Below are positions 10,406-23,379 of a stretch of 64,000 nt of DNA, one piece after another. This stretch comes from Antilocapra americana (lineage: Eukaryota > Chordata > Mammalia > Artiodactyla > Antilocapridae). The notes below the pieces were generated by a model. The model made no database searches. It was not told the origin of the DNA and saw nothing but the letters and a program-made list of their open reading frames with translations. Each line of letters opens with the position of its first letter. Within the stretch, counting starts at the first letter, position 1. The DNA is taken from contig ML661885.1 in assembly GCA_007570785.1 (NCBI GenBank), positions 13,920,915 through 13,984,914 on the forward strand, read 5' to 3'. Both the position numbers and the translations under genes were made by a program.

Positions 10406-12296
10406 TCATCAAATTCTACACTTGTGATTTGATCTTTACATACTTCACTACCTGTATGTTAGCCCTCAATTTTAAAAAGCCAACAAAATAGTAATAAGAA
10501 CCCAAATTCATAAAATGACATTCATGAGAATTAACTGAAGAATATCCAACCCCTGATTTCTTGAGACAGATTCAATTTTACTCTTGATTGAAAGCAGATC
10601 TCCACACCTCCTCAAATTCATCGCGTACCTTTAGCTTCCAATTAGAAATCTACCACTAAACATTAGAGCTATCTCCTACCCATGTCAAGGGCTTTGTAAG
10701 ATACAAAGGGAAATCGGATGCTATTTTACTACAATGATGTTGTTTGAGGACATTTTCTACCATTCCCCTTTTATGGAGAAGCAAAAGAGAAAACTGTCAG
10801 TACTCATTTCAAGCAAGCTGTTTCTCTTGAGCAACTGGTATGCTTTTATCTGATGGATGCTGTTAATTCCAAAGCTGAATTTCCTAGTAGCCAGAACAAA
10901 AAGGGAAAACTTGCATCAAGTTACTAGTCACTCTTCCCTGACTTTCCCCCTACTTTTCAAGACATTGTCTTTTGGAACTTTCTGGAATGTTCATCTTTGT
11001 TAACTTCTTCTATCCCTGGCTTCAGCTGACCTCTATCTTTGTTTTCACTACACCTTAGTTACTTTATATTTTCTTACTGGACTATCTGTTACTGTTCTAT
11101 GTAACAACCACTATAAATGCTTTAAGACAAGCAAAAACAAATATATAGATGCCATGACACAAACAAAAGGGAGGACAGTACTGTTAAATACTGTTCTCCC
11201 CCTCACCAACCTTTTCACATAAAGCCTATATTACCCCCTTAGATATGCTCTAAGCTCTATGTGTGAGTTTCTGAACAGATTCAGGTAGAAAGTAGGGGTG
11301 TAACAAGCACCATTTGACTGCTTCTGTGCAATTAGAGCTAATGGCAATGGTTTCAGATCCTGTGGTGCGGAGTATGAACACATTTTTCAACCATGAAAGA
11401 GCTCTTGCTCCAGGCCTGCAAAAACTTGCACACCATTTGGAAATTGGGTTATTTTAATTATAGTGTCATAGAGAACGACATGTATTTTAATCAACTTCAG
11501 TTGACAATGCTGCAACCACATCACAGCCAATGCTGATTCCAAACCATCTCAAGAATTATTTCCAGGTTTGAAGAACTGGCGGCTTAACGAGGCCAGTTAG
11601 GAGCACTGCCTGCCCAGCTGTTTCCCCAGTCCAACCTTGTAGGATCCGGGCCTTGTCATTAAGGAAGATTTCTGAGGATGAAGGTGTGGGGCCCAACGTG
11701 ATCTCTAGGACTGGATCCCAGGCCCTGGGGTGAAGGCACCTCCCAGAGGCTACCCTTATCCTGACAGTTTTCTAAACTATGGGCAAGAATTTAGCTTCTC
11801 TGCCCTTCAGCACAGTCAGCAAACAGCACCAGAGTTTTGCTTGGCACTTCCTTTCGACAACATCTTGCAGTTTACACAGCTGGTCCTCTATTATAAAAGT
11901 TGTGGGTGACCTTTAGTACATAATAATGCCTTCAACTTTTGAGAAGCTGGTTGCCATTTTTGCCCACTGACCACAAGACTTCCTGAAGGGAGATTCTTCT
12001 GCACCATCCAGACTGACTGACAAGATTTCTTGATTTGCTTAATGAAGTAACCATGGGGTAGCTAATGCTGGAATAGTCATTTCAGAATTAAATCTTACTG
12101 GTTATTTGTGTGAGTGTTATTCTACACAGTAAACAAAACCATAAAAGCTTCTACAATTTATGTTTTTAATGAAGTAATTAGAAAATTGGTTGTTTATAAA
12201 CAGATACTTTAGATATATTATAAATGTTGGGAATATTGGCTACACCAGTACCAATGTTTTTAGGAAACATGGAAATACTTTACATATTTGATGGAC
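10406..12296. other. Unique sequence without ruminant SINEs
   Basis: About 1.9 kb with no recognised repeat, exon or RNA gene. A slightly GC-richer patch lies at about 11560-11780. Confidence 0.45.
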
Positions 12297-12362
12297 TGGT
12301 ATATATACATATGACATATATATGCATATGATATATATGTATATATATATATATATATGTAT
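12297..12362. repeat. AT/TA-rich simple repeat
   Basis: Imperfect (TA)n with interspersed CATATG and TGTATA units, self-complementary over most of its length. Confidence 0.9.
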
Positions 12363-12746
12363 ACTGTATGGCATGTATATGAAGGAAGGGTATGATTTAG
12401 AAAGCTTACAAAGTAAATCTTCTTTGCAAACTATTATGTAATTATGTTTTAATGTGGTTTAAAACTCATAGTGAAAAGTTTTAACATCTTGAGGAAATAA
12501 CTTTTTTTATTTTTAGGAAATAACTTTTAGAAGCAAAAATCAAGTGGAAAACAGACCACAACATGAAAAGTTGTAACCTTCTTTTAAAACTTAAAGACTT
12601 TTCATGGAGGAAGTGATTTGCATGCTGTAAAAAAGCACTGTCTAGAAAAGAGAGTACAAATGTCCTACAGAATCCCAGAGGTACTGGTTCCAGGACCACC
12701 TCTCACCCCTCAAGATACCCAAATCCACAGATGCTCAAGCCCCTTA
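12363..12746. other. Unique AT-rich sequence
   Basis: Nothing recognised. The minus-strand frame here (12481-12699) has no supporting features. Confidence 0.4.
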
Positions 12747-12991
12747 CATAAAATAGTATGAAAAAAAGTGAAAATGTTAGTCAGTCAGTTGAGTTCAATT
12801 CTTCGCGACCCCATAGACTGTAGCCCACCAGGATCCTCTGTCCATAGGATTCTTCAGACAAGAATACTGGAGTTGGGTTGCCACTTCCTCCTTCAGGGGA
12901 TCTTCCTGAGCCAGGTATTGAACCCAGGTCTCCTGCATTGCAGGCAGATTCTTTACTGCCTGAACCACCAGGGAAGCCCATAAAATGGTAT
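12747..12991 (-). mobile_element. Bov-tA/Bov-A2 SINE with target-site duplication
   Basis: The body at 12760-12978 is a complete reverse-oriented Bov SINE ending CACCAGGGAAGCC. The flanks CATAAAATAGTAT (12747-12759) and CATAAAATGGTAT (12979-12991) form a 13-bp duplication with one mismatch. Confidence 0.94.
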
Positions 12992-13049
12992 AGCATTTGC
13001 ATGTAATGTATATATATCCTATCATATACTATGTCATCTCTATATTACT

Positions 13050-13260
13050 TGTCTAAGTGAAAGTGAAAGTCACTCAGCCATGTTCAGCTCTTTGTGACCC
13101 CATGGACTGTATAGTCCCTGGAATTTTCCAGGCCAGAATACTGGAGTAGGTAGCCTTTCCCTTCTCCAGGGGATCTTCCCAACCCAGAGATCAAACCCAG
13201 GTCTCTAGCATTGCAGGCAGATTCTTTACCAGCTGAGCCACAAGGGAAGCCCTGTCTAAG
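13050..13260 (-). mobile_element. Bov-tA/Bov-A2 SINE with target-site duplication
   Basis: The body at 13058-13252 is a reverse-oriented Bov SINE with a GTGAAAGTGAAAGTCAC tail side. The 8-bp sequence TGTCTAAG flanks it at 13050-13057 and 13253-13260. Confidence 0.92.
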
Positions 13261-13447
13261 AAATACAATGTAAATACTACGTAAACAGTACCCAGTGCAC
13301 AGCAAATTCAAGTTTTGCTTTTGGAACTTAATGGATTTTTCCCCCCAAATATTTTCAATCTCTGCTTGGTTGATTCCGTGGATGGCGAACCCACAGATAC
13401 AAAGGCCAGTAAGAGAAAGAGGAAGAATAGCTAAAATAATGCAGATC

Positions 13448-13687
13448 TCTGGCTACTAACGGGCTTCCCTGGTGGCTCAGAGGTTAAAGCATCTGCCTGC
13501 AATGCGGGAGACCCAGGTTCGATCTCTAGATCAGGAAAATCCCCTGGCGAAGGAAATGGCAACCCACTCCAGTATTCTTGCCTGGAAAATCCCATGGGCA
13601 GAGGAGGCTGGTAGGCTACAGCCCACAGGGTGGCAAAGAGTTGAACACGACTGAGCAACTTCACTTCTTTTCACTTCTGGCTACTAA
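13448..13687 (+). mobile_element. Bov-tA SINE with perfect target-site duplication
   Basis: The body at 13460-13675 runs from GGGCTTCCCTGGTGGCTCAG to the TTCACTT-rich tail. A perfect 12-bp duplication, TCTGGCTACTAA, lies at 13448-13459 and 13676-13687. Confidence 0.95.
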
Positions 13688-13850
13688 GGTTGGATATCAT
13701 TGATCCTTGGAAAGTAGGATGAATCATGCTTCTGACACTCAGATAATTGGAGAATTAAAAAAATGAGTGACTGACTGAATAAAACAATCCTAGGTAGAGT
13801 GTCAAAATATTAGCTCTAAAAGAAACCAAAACAGTCATTTGGCCCTATTT

Positions 13851-14018
13851 CTTCTGGGTTCGATCCCTGGATTGGGAAGATCCCCTGGAGAAAGAAATGG
13901 CAACCCACTCTAGTATTTTTGCATGGAGAATTCTATGGACAAAGGAGCCTGGCGGGCTACAGTCCATGGGGTCACAAAGAGTCAGACATGACTTAGCGAC
14001 TAACACACACACTTACAT
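13851..14018 (+). mobile_element. Bov-tA SINE, head missing
   Basis: It begins inside the tRNA-derived part at CTGGGTTCGATCCCTGGATT and continues through the Bov-A body to GACTTAGCGACTAACAC. The first ~50 bp of the element are absent. Confidence 0.88.
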
Positions 14019-14133
14019 TTACCTCTTCTGCTACCCACAATGTTGTTTTTTCTAACATTCAACAGCCTCCCCACTCTACATCCATGGCCGAATATGCTCG
14101 CTTCACAGCTAAAAGGCCCAGAATTATACCATT

Positions 14134-14377
14134 ACAGATTATCAAGTTGGACTTCCGTGGTGGCTCAGATGGTAAAGAATCTGCCTGCAATGCAGGAGAC
14201 CTCAGTTCAACCCCTGGGTTAGGAGGATCCCTTGGAAGAGGGCATGGCAATCCACTCCAGTATTCTTGCCTTGAGAATTGCCATGGACAGAGGGGCCTGG
14301 CAGGCTACAGTCCATGGAGTTGCAAAGAGTTGGACAAGACTGAGTGACTAAGCACAGCATAGCACAGATTATCAAGT
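14134..14377 (+). mobile_element. Bov-tA SINE with perfect target-site duplication
   Basis: The body at 14148-14363 has the head GACTTCCGTGGTGGCTCAG and the tail GACTGAGTGACTAAGCAC. A perfect 14-bp duplication, ACAGATTATCAAGT, lies at 14134-14147 and 14364-14377. Together with the low divergence this suggests a fairly young insertion. Confidence 0.95.
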
Positions 14378-17300
14378 AAATAGTAACCTAACTGGTATAC
14401 AAATGACAACACTGTCCATAAGAAATCTGTACCTTTCTTACTACATAAAAAGACTACAGGGAATTAGCTACTAATTGAAAACTGTGTCATATGAGCTTCT
14501 GAAATTCTTCTTATTCAATACCACACATAAGGATCACTTTATTCCCACTAAGAGAGAAATGTACTTTCATTCTTTTGCACATTTTAAATATTGCGAGTTT
14601 CATTATACATTGTACATTATATTTTTTCTAAATGAAACTTTCTATAGTGAATTTCAAGAGACCTTTTTTGTTTACATAGGATAACACTGAATAAATTACA
14701 AAAAATTTCAAAATAAAATTCAGTCTAATTTTTAAAAGTTTCATTATATATTATAATTACAGTATTCAAGCAGAATAGCTTTGCACATAATTCCAAAGCT
14801 TGGCTTTGTAGACCTGAAATTAGATAGTGCTTCATTTCACAAATTCCAAACAAACCTCAGAAAAAACAAAATTTTAAGGCAATCATAAAATTATAAAAAC
14901 TGTTGGTTCCTGGCAAACAGAAATGTTTTACACTGTAATGTTAATTCTCTAGAGTTCTAGTTTGCTGATTTCTTTAGATCATATACATCTTTCCCTGCAT
15001 TTAATCAATGCATTATTTTAACCAATTTCAGCAATGTTATCTAAATGTTATATTATCCAAATGAAGACATAATGAATAATAGGTTATCAAGGAAAATTCT
15101 TTTTACTTGTGCATTCAAATTACTCTTGTGGCCTCAACAGTATATAACCTAGCCAAAATCAGTATTCTTGTGAGTAAAGAACAGAGGCAAAATAATTTTA
15201 AGAAAAGTAGACCATTAACTTCAATCACCAAATAACATTTGTGAATAATTTGTTCAGTTTCAAAAAGTGCAAGAAAAATGCTGCACATTTGAAATCTGGT
15301 GAAAGGTAAATGAAGACAAGGCCTAGAGCAAGCCTTACATGCCAAGGGTTACAAGGGAAGCGAATACACAGCTGCTTTAAGTCAAGCATTTATAATCTAA
15401 AGTATGTAGAAGGAAAACACCCTGTAAATAACAGAATTAAGCATGAGAAACACATATGTGAATATGTTTAAGCCAAATTCAATAAAATATTCATTAAACA
15501 AGTTCACAGACAAAAACTGAACCATGAGTTTTGAAACTTGTAATAAGGTTCATTCCATTTCTTAAGGCCAAAGCAATACTGTATTTACAAACACAGCAAT
15601 CAAAAATTCCCAAGTAGCTTGTGAATATTTTCTGTGCTTCTGGAAGATACCATGATGCAGAACATACTCAGGCAAACCACCAACTTGAACCTGATGACCT
15701 TGCAAAATTCATACTATTAAAAAAAAAAAAGCAAATTGAGAAAAGCAAAAATCCACATATTAGATAAACATTAACAGTTCTCTAAAATTTAACTGCCCTG
15801 AAAAGTAATTCTTTTCTTCAATAAAATGCTTGAAATATTCAAAATTACTACCACAGTGTGGCTACAATGATGTTATTTTTACTTCCACAAGAAAAATAAC
15901 AGCAAACAAGCTGTGGCAATAGCTCTGATTTGCTGTGAAATTTATTTTGAGAGTCCAACAAAATTTTAATTCTAGGAATTATTGGAACTACTAACATTTA
16001 TATTTAGTTTTAAGTCAACATTCTTATTTTTGGTTATTTTTTTCTTCCCTACCATAATTTACCCCTCAGAAGTCTTCTATTTTAAAAAAATCCATTCAAG
16101 TAACACACATGATTCAATAATTAGTGAATCTGAGTGGCCTTCCCTGGTGATGGGGCAATATCCTACAGCTCCCTCTCAACTCCCACTGTGAATGGAGATG
16201 CCTTGCCAGGAGATCTCTCCTCACCCCCTCCCACCTCCCATCAGCAACTACCTGCAAGCTCGGGTGCGCACACTGTTGACTGAAAAGTAGTTTTGTGATG
16301 GGTAAGAAGTAATTATTATTTCTAAGCACTGGTTTTATGCTGACATTACTGAAACTCAAACCAAGATTTTAACATTCTTAAGTCAAATTAACTTGTTTTT
16401 AGAGCTCATTCATTTTAGAGCTCATTTTAGAGTGAATTAAGACACTCAGTCAAATTTTTTTTTTAAAATGTTCCAATGAATGATTTTTAAGAAAAGGCCA
16501 TATAACCAAAGTGAAATAATGTAGAGGCAAGTCTGATAATCCCCAATTCCCATAAAACTCAACACCTGCAGTGCATGTAATAAATCAGTTTGTGAATCTA
16601 ATTGCTCTTGTTCTGCATGCTTCCATGAGCCTGTATGGCTAAGCTAACACCATTGTCATAGCCTTAATCACAGCCAGGTTTATTTTTGTTGGCAGTCTTA
16701 TGCAAATCATTGTATTATGGGTCTTTGCACTTAATTCACTCAGATTATACCCTGATACCGAAAACAGATTGTAACACAGGAAGGGATCTTCAAATTGTTT
16801 AATTAACTATGAGTTGTTATTTCTATTTATATCTAACTGAAATATTATAGCTCAAACTGTGTTAAATATTCATAGGAAAACAATATTCTGTTTCTAATTT
16901 GAAATACTTAAGCTTGCTGTAATTTAGAAGTTACAGTTACCACAGAAAGAATATATCAGCATTTCTTCAGCATTTTAAGCCAATTTCTCTTATTCTGTGA
17001 ACTAATCTCTGGAACTAAAATTCATCAACAAAACACTAATTTACCAAATGGTACATTAGTGGCCTAAAAGAGTTGTAGAAATTTCAAAATGGCCGTAAAT
17101 TTTGTTCTCTGTCTTTAAATCTTTTACCACACAGTCTTTTCAGGGAACCACAGGGAAACCAATTGTATCAGTCAATTACCACCAATTATTGTTGGTCTAT
17201 TAAACTTTCAAGAGCCAGAAAAAAAAATCTGGTATCTATCCCACATTATTTACCTCTTTCACCTTTTCTAATGTGGGAAACTTTCTAGAAAAGACAAAAA

Positions 17301-17727
17301 ATAAAAAAAGGTACCAATTAAAATTCAATCATAGCACATTCTCTTACCCATGAAGGAGCCATCGCATATTGGCACCAAAATATTCTCACATTAAGAGCAG
17401 AATTGCTTTCAAACTTTTTCTTTTCCCACTGTGGTTAACCTGGTCTAGGAACTCCTACAGATGTTTTCACATCAACTGAGAAGCAGTGGGTAAAAAACAG
17501 AGAAGCAGATAGGAAGATACCATAACATTCATTCCAGGAACGCTGATTGTTCAGTGGATTTAATGCTTATGAGAATTATGAAGCAGTCTACCAGAATACG
17601 TGGCTAGAGAGGCACAACGCAGGGGTGCTCTCGGGATCTATCCACTCATGAGGAAGAAAGAGAGCCCCAAAGACAAGATGAGAAATCAAGGACGATCTCT
17701 TTTATCGCTAGGCAATCAATCTGTGTG
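14378..17727. other. 3.35-kb block without recognised repeats
   Basis: No SINE, LINE, exon or RNA gene is recognised over 3.3 kb, in contrast with the dense SINEs on both sides. An octamer ATGCAAAT at 16700-16707 is directly followed by CATTGT. A GC-richer patch lies at about 16135-16275. The block may hold conserved non-coding elements, but that is an inference from repeat depletion only. Confidence 0.45.
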
Positions 17728-17862
17728 TTAGATGTGTGCGTGCTCAGGCATGTCCAACTCTGTGTGACCCCATGGACTGCGGAGCCCTGCAGGCTCCTCT
17801 GTCTATGAAATTTTCCAGGCAAGAATACTCAAGTGGGTTGCCACTACCTCCTCCAGGGGATC
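17728..17862 (-). mobile_element. Bov-A2 fragment
   Basis: Reverse-oriented Bov-A body (CATGTCCAACTCTGTGTGAC to CTCCTCCAGGGGATC). The tRNA-derived head is missing. Confidence 0.88.
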
Positions 17863-18137
17863 TGTTGCATATGTCTGTTACAGTATATAGAACTTATATG
17901 TTTGGTAAAAAGGTAGCAATGAGTGAATCATCAGAGACTACATTGTAATCATGAGAAGAGCTAAAAAATACATATCAAAAAAGAATGATCATTCATTGGA
18001 CTCTAAGTGTCCATCACCTTCAAACCACTATCGGGCCATGATCTTGGAAGCCTCCTGCTGATAAAAGTATCCATTAGTCTCCCAAGCAGGAACAAGGTTG
18101 TTGTTCAAGTTTAACTTAGATAAATACAAGATGTCTT

Positions 18138-18383
18138 CCTCCAGCTCTAGCACGCATGCTAGGTCACTTCAGTCATGTCCAACTCTTTCCGACCCCATGG
18201 ACTATAGCCCACCAGGCTCCTCTGTCCATGGGATTTTCCAGGAAAGAGTACTGGAGTGGATTACCATTTCCTTCTCTGAGGGATCTTCCTGATCCAGGGA
18301 TCCAAGTCAAATCTCTTATGTCTCCTGCATTGGCAGGCAAGATTTTTACTACTAGGGCCACCTGGGAAGCCCTCCAGTCCTAG
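18138..18383 (-). mobile_element. Bov-tA/Bov-A2 SINE with target-site duplication
   Basis: The body at 18151-18370 is a complete reverse-oriented element starting near CACGCATGCTAGGTCAC. The flanks CCTCCAGCTCTAG (18138-18150) and CCTCCAGTCCTAG (18371-18383) match at 11 of 13 positions. Confidence 0.9.
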
Positions 18384-18654
18384 AAGAAGAAGCAGATTCT
18401 ACATGGAATGGAAGGACTGGAAGACTAAACTCAGCCAGTGGTTTGGTAAGAGCCAGGGATCCTCTGCTTAGAGATTTACCTCACACCCTAAGTTAAATAG
18501 CAACCAGCACATATGGCCCAACTCTACTTCCAAATGAAAAGCAGGGAGTAGGCCAGCTGTTATAACCAGAGTCAAACCCTAACTGATCTTTCTCCTGTAA
18601 TGACTTCTCTTTATACACCTTCAGTTTTATAAGCTATTGAGCATGTTCGGTACA

Positions 18655-19085
18655 ATACTTTCGAACAGTGGATTGCCTACTGTATGCCAAATATTGACTG
18701 TCCTAAATGTATGGTATTTATGTCTCACAGTAAGCCTTTGAAGCAGGTATTTCTGTTCCTAATTTACAAATGCAGAAAGTGAGGCACAGAGCTGCTAATT
18801 GCTTCCTAGCTCATTCCTAAACGATAGTGTTACTCACTTGGTCATGTCTGACTCTTTGCCAGGCAATGGACTATATAGTCCACCAGGCTCCTCTGTCCAT
18901 GGAATTCTCCAAATAAGAATACTGGAGTGGATTACCATTCCCTTCTCCAGGGGAGCTTTCTGACCCAGGGATGGAAGCTGGGTCTCCTGCATTGCAGGCA
19001 GACTCTTTACCATCTGAGCTACCAAGGAAGCTATCCCTAAATTATAGAGAGACATTGAAGGCAGTCTGAATCCACGGCCTGGTGA
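18655..19085 (-). mobile_element. MIR, split by a Bov SINE
   Basis: MIR in reverse orientation. It shows the CTACTGTATGCCAAATATT block, then AATTTACAAATGCAGAAAG and AGTGAGGCACAGAGCTGC. It resumes after the SINE with a GGCAGTCTGAATCC block at about 19059. The copy is old and diverged. Confidence 0.7.
18828..19033 (-). mobile_element. Bov-tA/Bov-A2 SINE in MIR
   Basis: Complete reverse-oriented Bov SINE. The flanks TTCCTAAACGATAG (18814-18827) and TCCCTAAATTATAG (19034-19047) are similar at 11 of 14 positions and are probably a decayed duplication. Confidence 0.9.
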
Positions 19086-19390
19086 GACCCATGATGTGAT
19101 GCTGAGCATACGAAAATAAATGAGATTGGGTCCCTGTCCACTGGGAGACCAAAGATTTTTTTTGCTTCATTGTTTCTTTTCTGGTTTTCAGGAAAAGAGG
19201 TGAGTTGAAGGCTGTAAAAGCTCAACAAATTATTTAAATATGAATTTATATGACTCGAATAGATTTATGAATGGTAAATTTAATCAATTATTTTAAACTT
19301 ATAAAATATAGGGTGAGAGGTGAGATGAGGTGTTGCAGAGAGGTTGAGATGCTCAGGCCATGAAGAACTCCCTATGCCAAGGACTTTGGG

Positions 19391-20096
19391 ATTTTTACTG
19401 TCACTTCACTTCAGTCGCTCAGTCATGTCTGACTCTTTGCGACTCCATGAACTGCAGCACGCCAGGCCTCCCTGTCCATCACCAACTCCTGGAGTCTACC
19501 CAAAACCATGTTCATTGAGTCAGTGATGCCATCCAGCCATCTCATCCTCTGTAGTCCCCTTCTCCTCCTGCCCCCAATCCTTCCCAGCGTTAGGGTCTTT
19601 TCCAATGAGTCAATTCTTCGCATGAGATGGCCAAAGTACTGGAGTTTCAGCTTCAACATCAGTCCTTCCAATGAATATCCAGGACTGATCTCTTTTAGGA
19701 TGGACTGGTTGGATCTCCTTGCAGTCCAAGGGACTTGCAAGAGTCTTCTCCAACACCACAATTCAAAAGCATCAATTCTTCAGTGCTCAGCTTTCTTCAC
19801 TGTCCATTTCTCACATTCATACATGACTACTGGAAAAACCATATCCTTGACTAGATGGATCTTCTGGCAAAGTAATGTCTCTGCTTTTCAATATGCTATC
19901 CAGGTTGGTCATAACTTTCCTTCCAAGGAGTAAGCGTATTTTAATTTCATGGCTGCATTCACCATCTGCAGTGATTTTGGAGCCCCCCCAAAACTAGAGT
20001 CTGACACTGTTTTCACTGTTTCCCCATCTATTTCCCATGAGGTGATGGGACTAGATGCCATGATCTTACTTTTATAAATGTTGAGACTTTTACTGT
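19391..20096 (-). mobile_element. BovB LINE, 5'-truncated, with target-site duplication
   Basis: The body at 19402-20085 is in reverse orientation, from the tail TTCACTTCAGTCGCTCAG to the GATGGGACTAGATGCC region. The flanks ATTTTTACTGT (19391-19401) and ACTTTTACTGT (20086-20096) form an 11-bp duplication with one mismatch. Only the C-terminal part of the ORF is present and it is frame-broken. Confidence 0.93.
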
Positions 20097-20775
20097 AGTT
20101 TTAGTAAAACTGTCTTTTAAATCAATCATTCTGGCTGTACATACCACATATAAAAGGGGCAAGCATGAAGAGAGATGGATTAATGGCAATTACTGATATA
20201 ATCCAGTCAAGGAAATTTGAGGAGTGAATTGTTTGAAATAAGGTGGTGGTAATTATGATGGACTTGACAGTAAGGATTAAAAATTACTCTGAAAGTAATA
20301 AAATTAGCAGGATTTGATTGATTGGATTTAAAAATGGGGAACTGGCAGGGGAGCAACAAAAGAAAACTCTCAAGGTAAATGGGAATGGAACAGAGATACA
20401 TAAAGAGGTATGTTCATTTCAGGCATGTTGAATATCTCCCCATACGCAAAGAATGCCCAGGAAGCATGTGAATGGATGAATATATACTCAGGGGAGAGGT
20501 GTGGATGTAAGATAAATGTGAGAATATTAACATATTTGTCCTTATTCACTGCAACCATCTTGAAAGAAAAAAAAGATCACATATGTTGCCAGCAAACAAA
20601 CATGCATAGAAACAACCTAATTAGAAAGACTGATCTCCATATATGAGGAAAACAGAAACCAGGCTTAGTTTACAACTTCTACTGCTGTCAGAAGCTACCA
20701 CAACACCTAATAGCTAGGAGACAACTTCTTGTGGTATTTCCAGAATGAGTCTTCTGGATTTCTCATCCCCTCTCA
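20097..20775. other. Unique sequence
   Basis: No repeat, exon or RNA gene recognised. Confidence 0.4.
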
Positions 20776-20926
20776 AAGATTCCTCTCCCCAGGATTTCCC
20801 TGGTGGTTCAGTGGTTAAGAAACCACCTTTTCAGGGCAGGGGATGAAGGTTCAATTGCTGGGAGGTGCTACAACTAAGATCTGATGCAGCTAAATAAATA
20901 AATATAAAAATAAGATCCCGCTCCCC
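20776..20926 (+). mobile_element. CHR-type tRNA-Glu SINE
   Basis: The body at 20791-20911 has the head GGATTTCCCTGGTGGTTCAG, the downstream CAACTAAGATCTGATGCAGC and a (AAAT)n-like tail. This is the older cetartiodactyl CHR type, without a Bov-A body. The flanks AAGATTCCTCTCCCC (20776-20790) and AAGATCCCGCTCCCC (20912-20926) match at 12 of 15 positions. Confidence 0.85.
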
Positions 20927-21118
20927 TTTTCCACCATGTTTCAGACTCTGCTTTGCCCTTTTACTTCTAATTTTCCAGTGATGTCCCAGTCTATCTACTT
21001 TTGGAATCTTTCTATTTGCTGGAGGAGTCTAGTGTAGACATTCAGTGAAAAAGAAGAGGAAATCACCTGCCTGGGGTGGTTTTTACTCTGGGTAAGCTGT
21101 CAAATGGCTGCACTGTGT

Positions 21119-21338
21119 ATGCAAATGACTTTATTTGTGTCTGACTCTTTGCAACCCCATGAACTACAGCCCACCAAGGCTTCTCTGTCTACGAGATTCT
21201 CCAGGAAAGAACACTGGAGTGGGTTGCCATGCCTTCTTCCAAGGGATGTTCCCAACCCAGGGATCGAACCCAAATCTCTTAGGTCTCCTGCATTGACAGG
21301 GGGGTTCTTTACCACTAGCTGCCACCTGGGAAGTCCTG
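21119..21338 (-). mobile_element. Bov-tA/Bov-A2 SINE
   Basis: Complete reverse-oriented element from GTGTCTGACTCTTTGCAACC to the head ending GCCACCTGGGAAGTCC. Only a 7-bp flanking match (CTGTCAA) is visible. Confidence 0.9.
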
Positions 21339-22719
21339 TCAAGTATCTACTTAACAATATAAAGGTCTCTTCTTCAATCTTGATATTTTTGTATTTTTGC
21401 TTCAATCAAGTCTGTGATCCAAATGAAGGGGAATTATCCACATTCCGCATTTTATTACCACTTCACTATAGCATAAGAGTTTTTATACACACACAGCGAG
21501 TTTTATTATGACTTTATTTTCTATCGTAAAGAGTAAAGATGTCTACAAGCAACATGGATTCCTCATCTTAGCTGAACACTCAAAACCTTTACATTTTAAG
21601 TCAGACCCAAATGTAATCCAAATAGAGGTCTAAGTGATGTGATTCGATGAGGGCTGAAATATTTTGTGCCAAAAAACTCCCCCTTAATCTCTAACCATTC
21701 CAATTCATGCTTATCTTCCCACCTTGGCCTCAATTTGGTGTTAATTCATAAAAGGTCATCACTAAAATGTAAATATGTCATATGGAGTAATAACTCAGCC
21801 AGCCATTAAGTTTTATTAGCATACTAGAATAAACCTATCATATTAACCTACACATCACTTGAAATGACTTTAAGATAGTATATTAAACATGGGTGATGGG
21901 ATAGAAGGAAGAGAACAGTCTAGAATATAAAGCAAAGTCTAGCATAAAAGGAGAATGTCGGGGGCATGGGAAGGATGTCAAAAGAAAGAATAAACACATT
22001 TGCCTAGAGCAGCCTTGCCCAGATGATGAAAAAGCGCTTTCGAGTCTCTGTTTTTGTTTCTTTTTTGAGATGACTTAAAACATGGTCATTATTTGCCTGA
22101 AATCCTCCAGGAAACTTTGAATTAAATAGGTACATATTGTACTAGTTATCCTAGATATGTGATTGGGCTGCAATTATGTCAGTAAAGCTCTAACTACCAA
22201 AAGAAAATTGTACGGCATCCTCTATCATGCCTGGACAAATTTAGATGATTGAAAGCATAAACTCGGCCATATTTTATACTCCTTCAATGTAAAGAAAAGG
22301 AAGAAAACACTGAATTTGTACATGCTGGATGTCAAAACAATTCTGGGCTTTGTAGTGGAAGCAGCATGCTCCTTGGGGGAAATGGACACTCGGAAATACA
22401 GTAGCAATCCTGCCACAGCTATACAAAGTCAAGAAAATGGTCCACTAACAGAGTACTGTAGAGTTGCAATGGAGTTTGAAAAAACCAAGCTTGTAAGTCA
22501 GTTTTTCTGGAGACTGAAAATAATGTGCACTCAAGTGTTTTAGCTACAGAAGTCTTTCTCATAATTCTCAGGCTCAAATGATGGTGAACTGTGGATTTAC
22601 AGGGAAAGTGTTAGGTACGTGTAAGCAGAGCAACAGCCACCACTGCATCTCGTCTGTTTTCATACTGGAATTTTCAGACTCAGTGAAGCTCTGTTAATTC
22701 TAGGACCTACTAACACTAT
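21339..22719. other. Unique sequence
   Basis: About 1.4 kb with no recognised repeat or gene. Short frames on both strands near 22225-22543 overlap each other and lack supporting signals. Confidence 0.4.
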
Positions 22720-22952
22720 CCTTCATTTTATGAGAAAGTGTGAGTTGCCCAGCTATATATGACTCTTTGTCCCATGAACTGCAGCCCTCTAAGCTCCTCT
22801 GTCCATGGGATTTCCCAAGCAAGAATACTGGAGTGGGTTACCATTTCCTTTTCCAGGAGATCCTCCAGACCCAGAGATTGAACCCAGGTCTCCTGAATTG
22901 CTGGCAGATTCTTTGCCATCTGAGCCATCTGGGAAGCCTTCATTTTATGAGA
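22720..22952 (-). mobile_element. Bov-tA/Bov-A2 SINE with perfect 16-bp target-site duplication
   Basis: The body at 22736-22936 is a reverse-oriented Bov SINE. The perfect duplication CCTTCATTTTATGAGA flanks it at 22720-22735 and 22937-22952, one of the longest in the window. Confidence 0.96.
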
Positions 22953-23379
22953 TAAGCATGTCAAAGTACTTCGGATGGTACCTGATATATATTAGGTGCT
23001 TGATAAGTTTTTGTAAAATCTGAACCCAGAAAAACTAAAAGGTTCTTATAACACAGCTCACAAAAAAATTTTCATCATTGGGATCTTCAAAATATTCAAC
23101 ACCAGAGGACTTCTCTCCCCTTATGATATTCCATCCAGACTAGATGATACAAAAGGACTTGCTGAATGCTGGAAGGACAGATGCACGAGCCACGATGCTT
23201 CCTAGTCTATATACATCTTTTCTTCTGCCTGCTTTTCAGATCCTTTTTCTTCTCATTATTTTTCTCATGCTCCACATATTACTTTTACAGGGCAATAAAC
23301 TATAAGGCTTCTCAGGTCTCAGCACCCACACTGGCAGGTCTAGACTTTAATAATTCTAATTCACTCAAGATTTCTTATA
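22953..23379. other. Unique sequence
   Basis: No repeat family or gene recognised. Confidence 0.4.
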
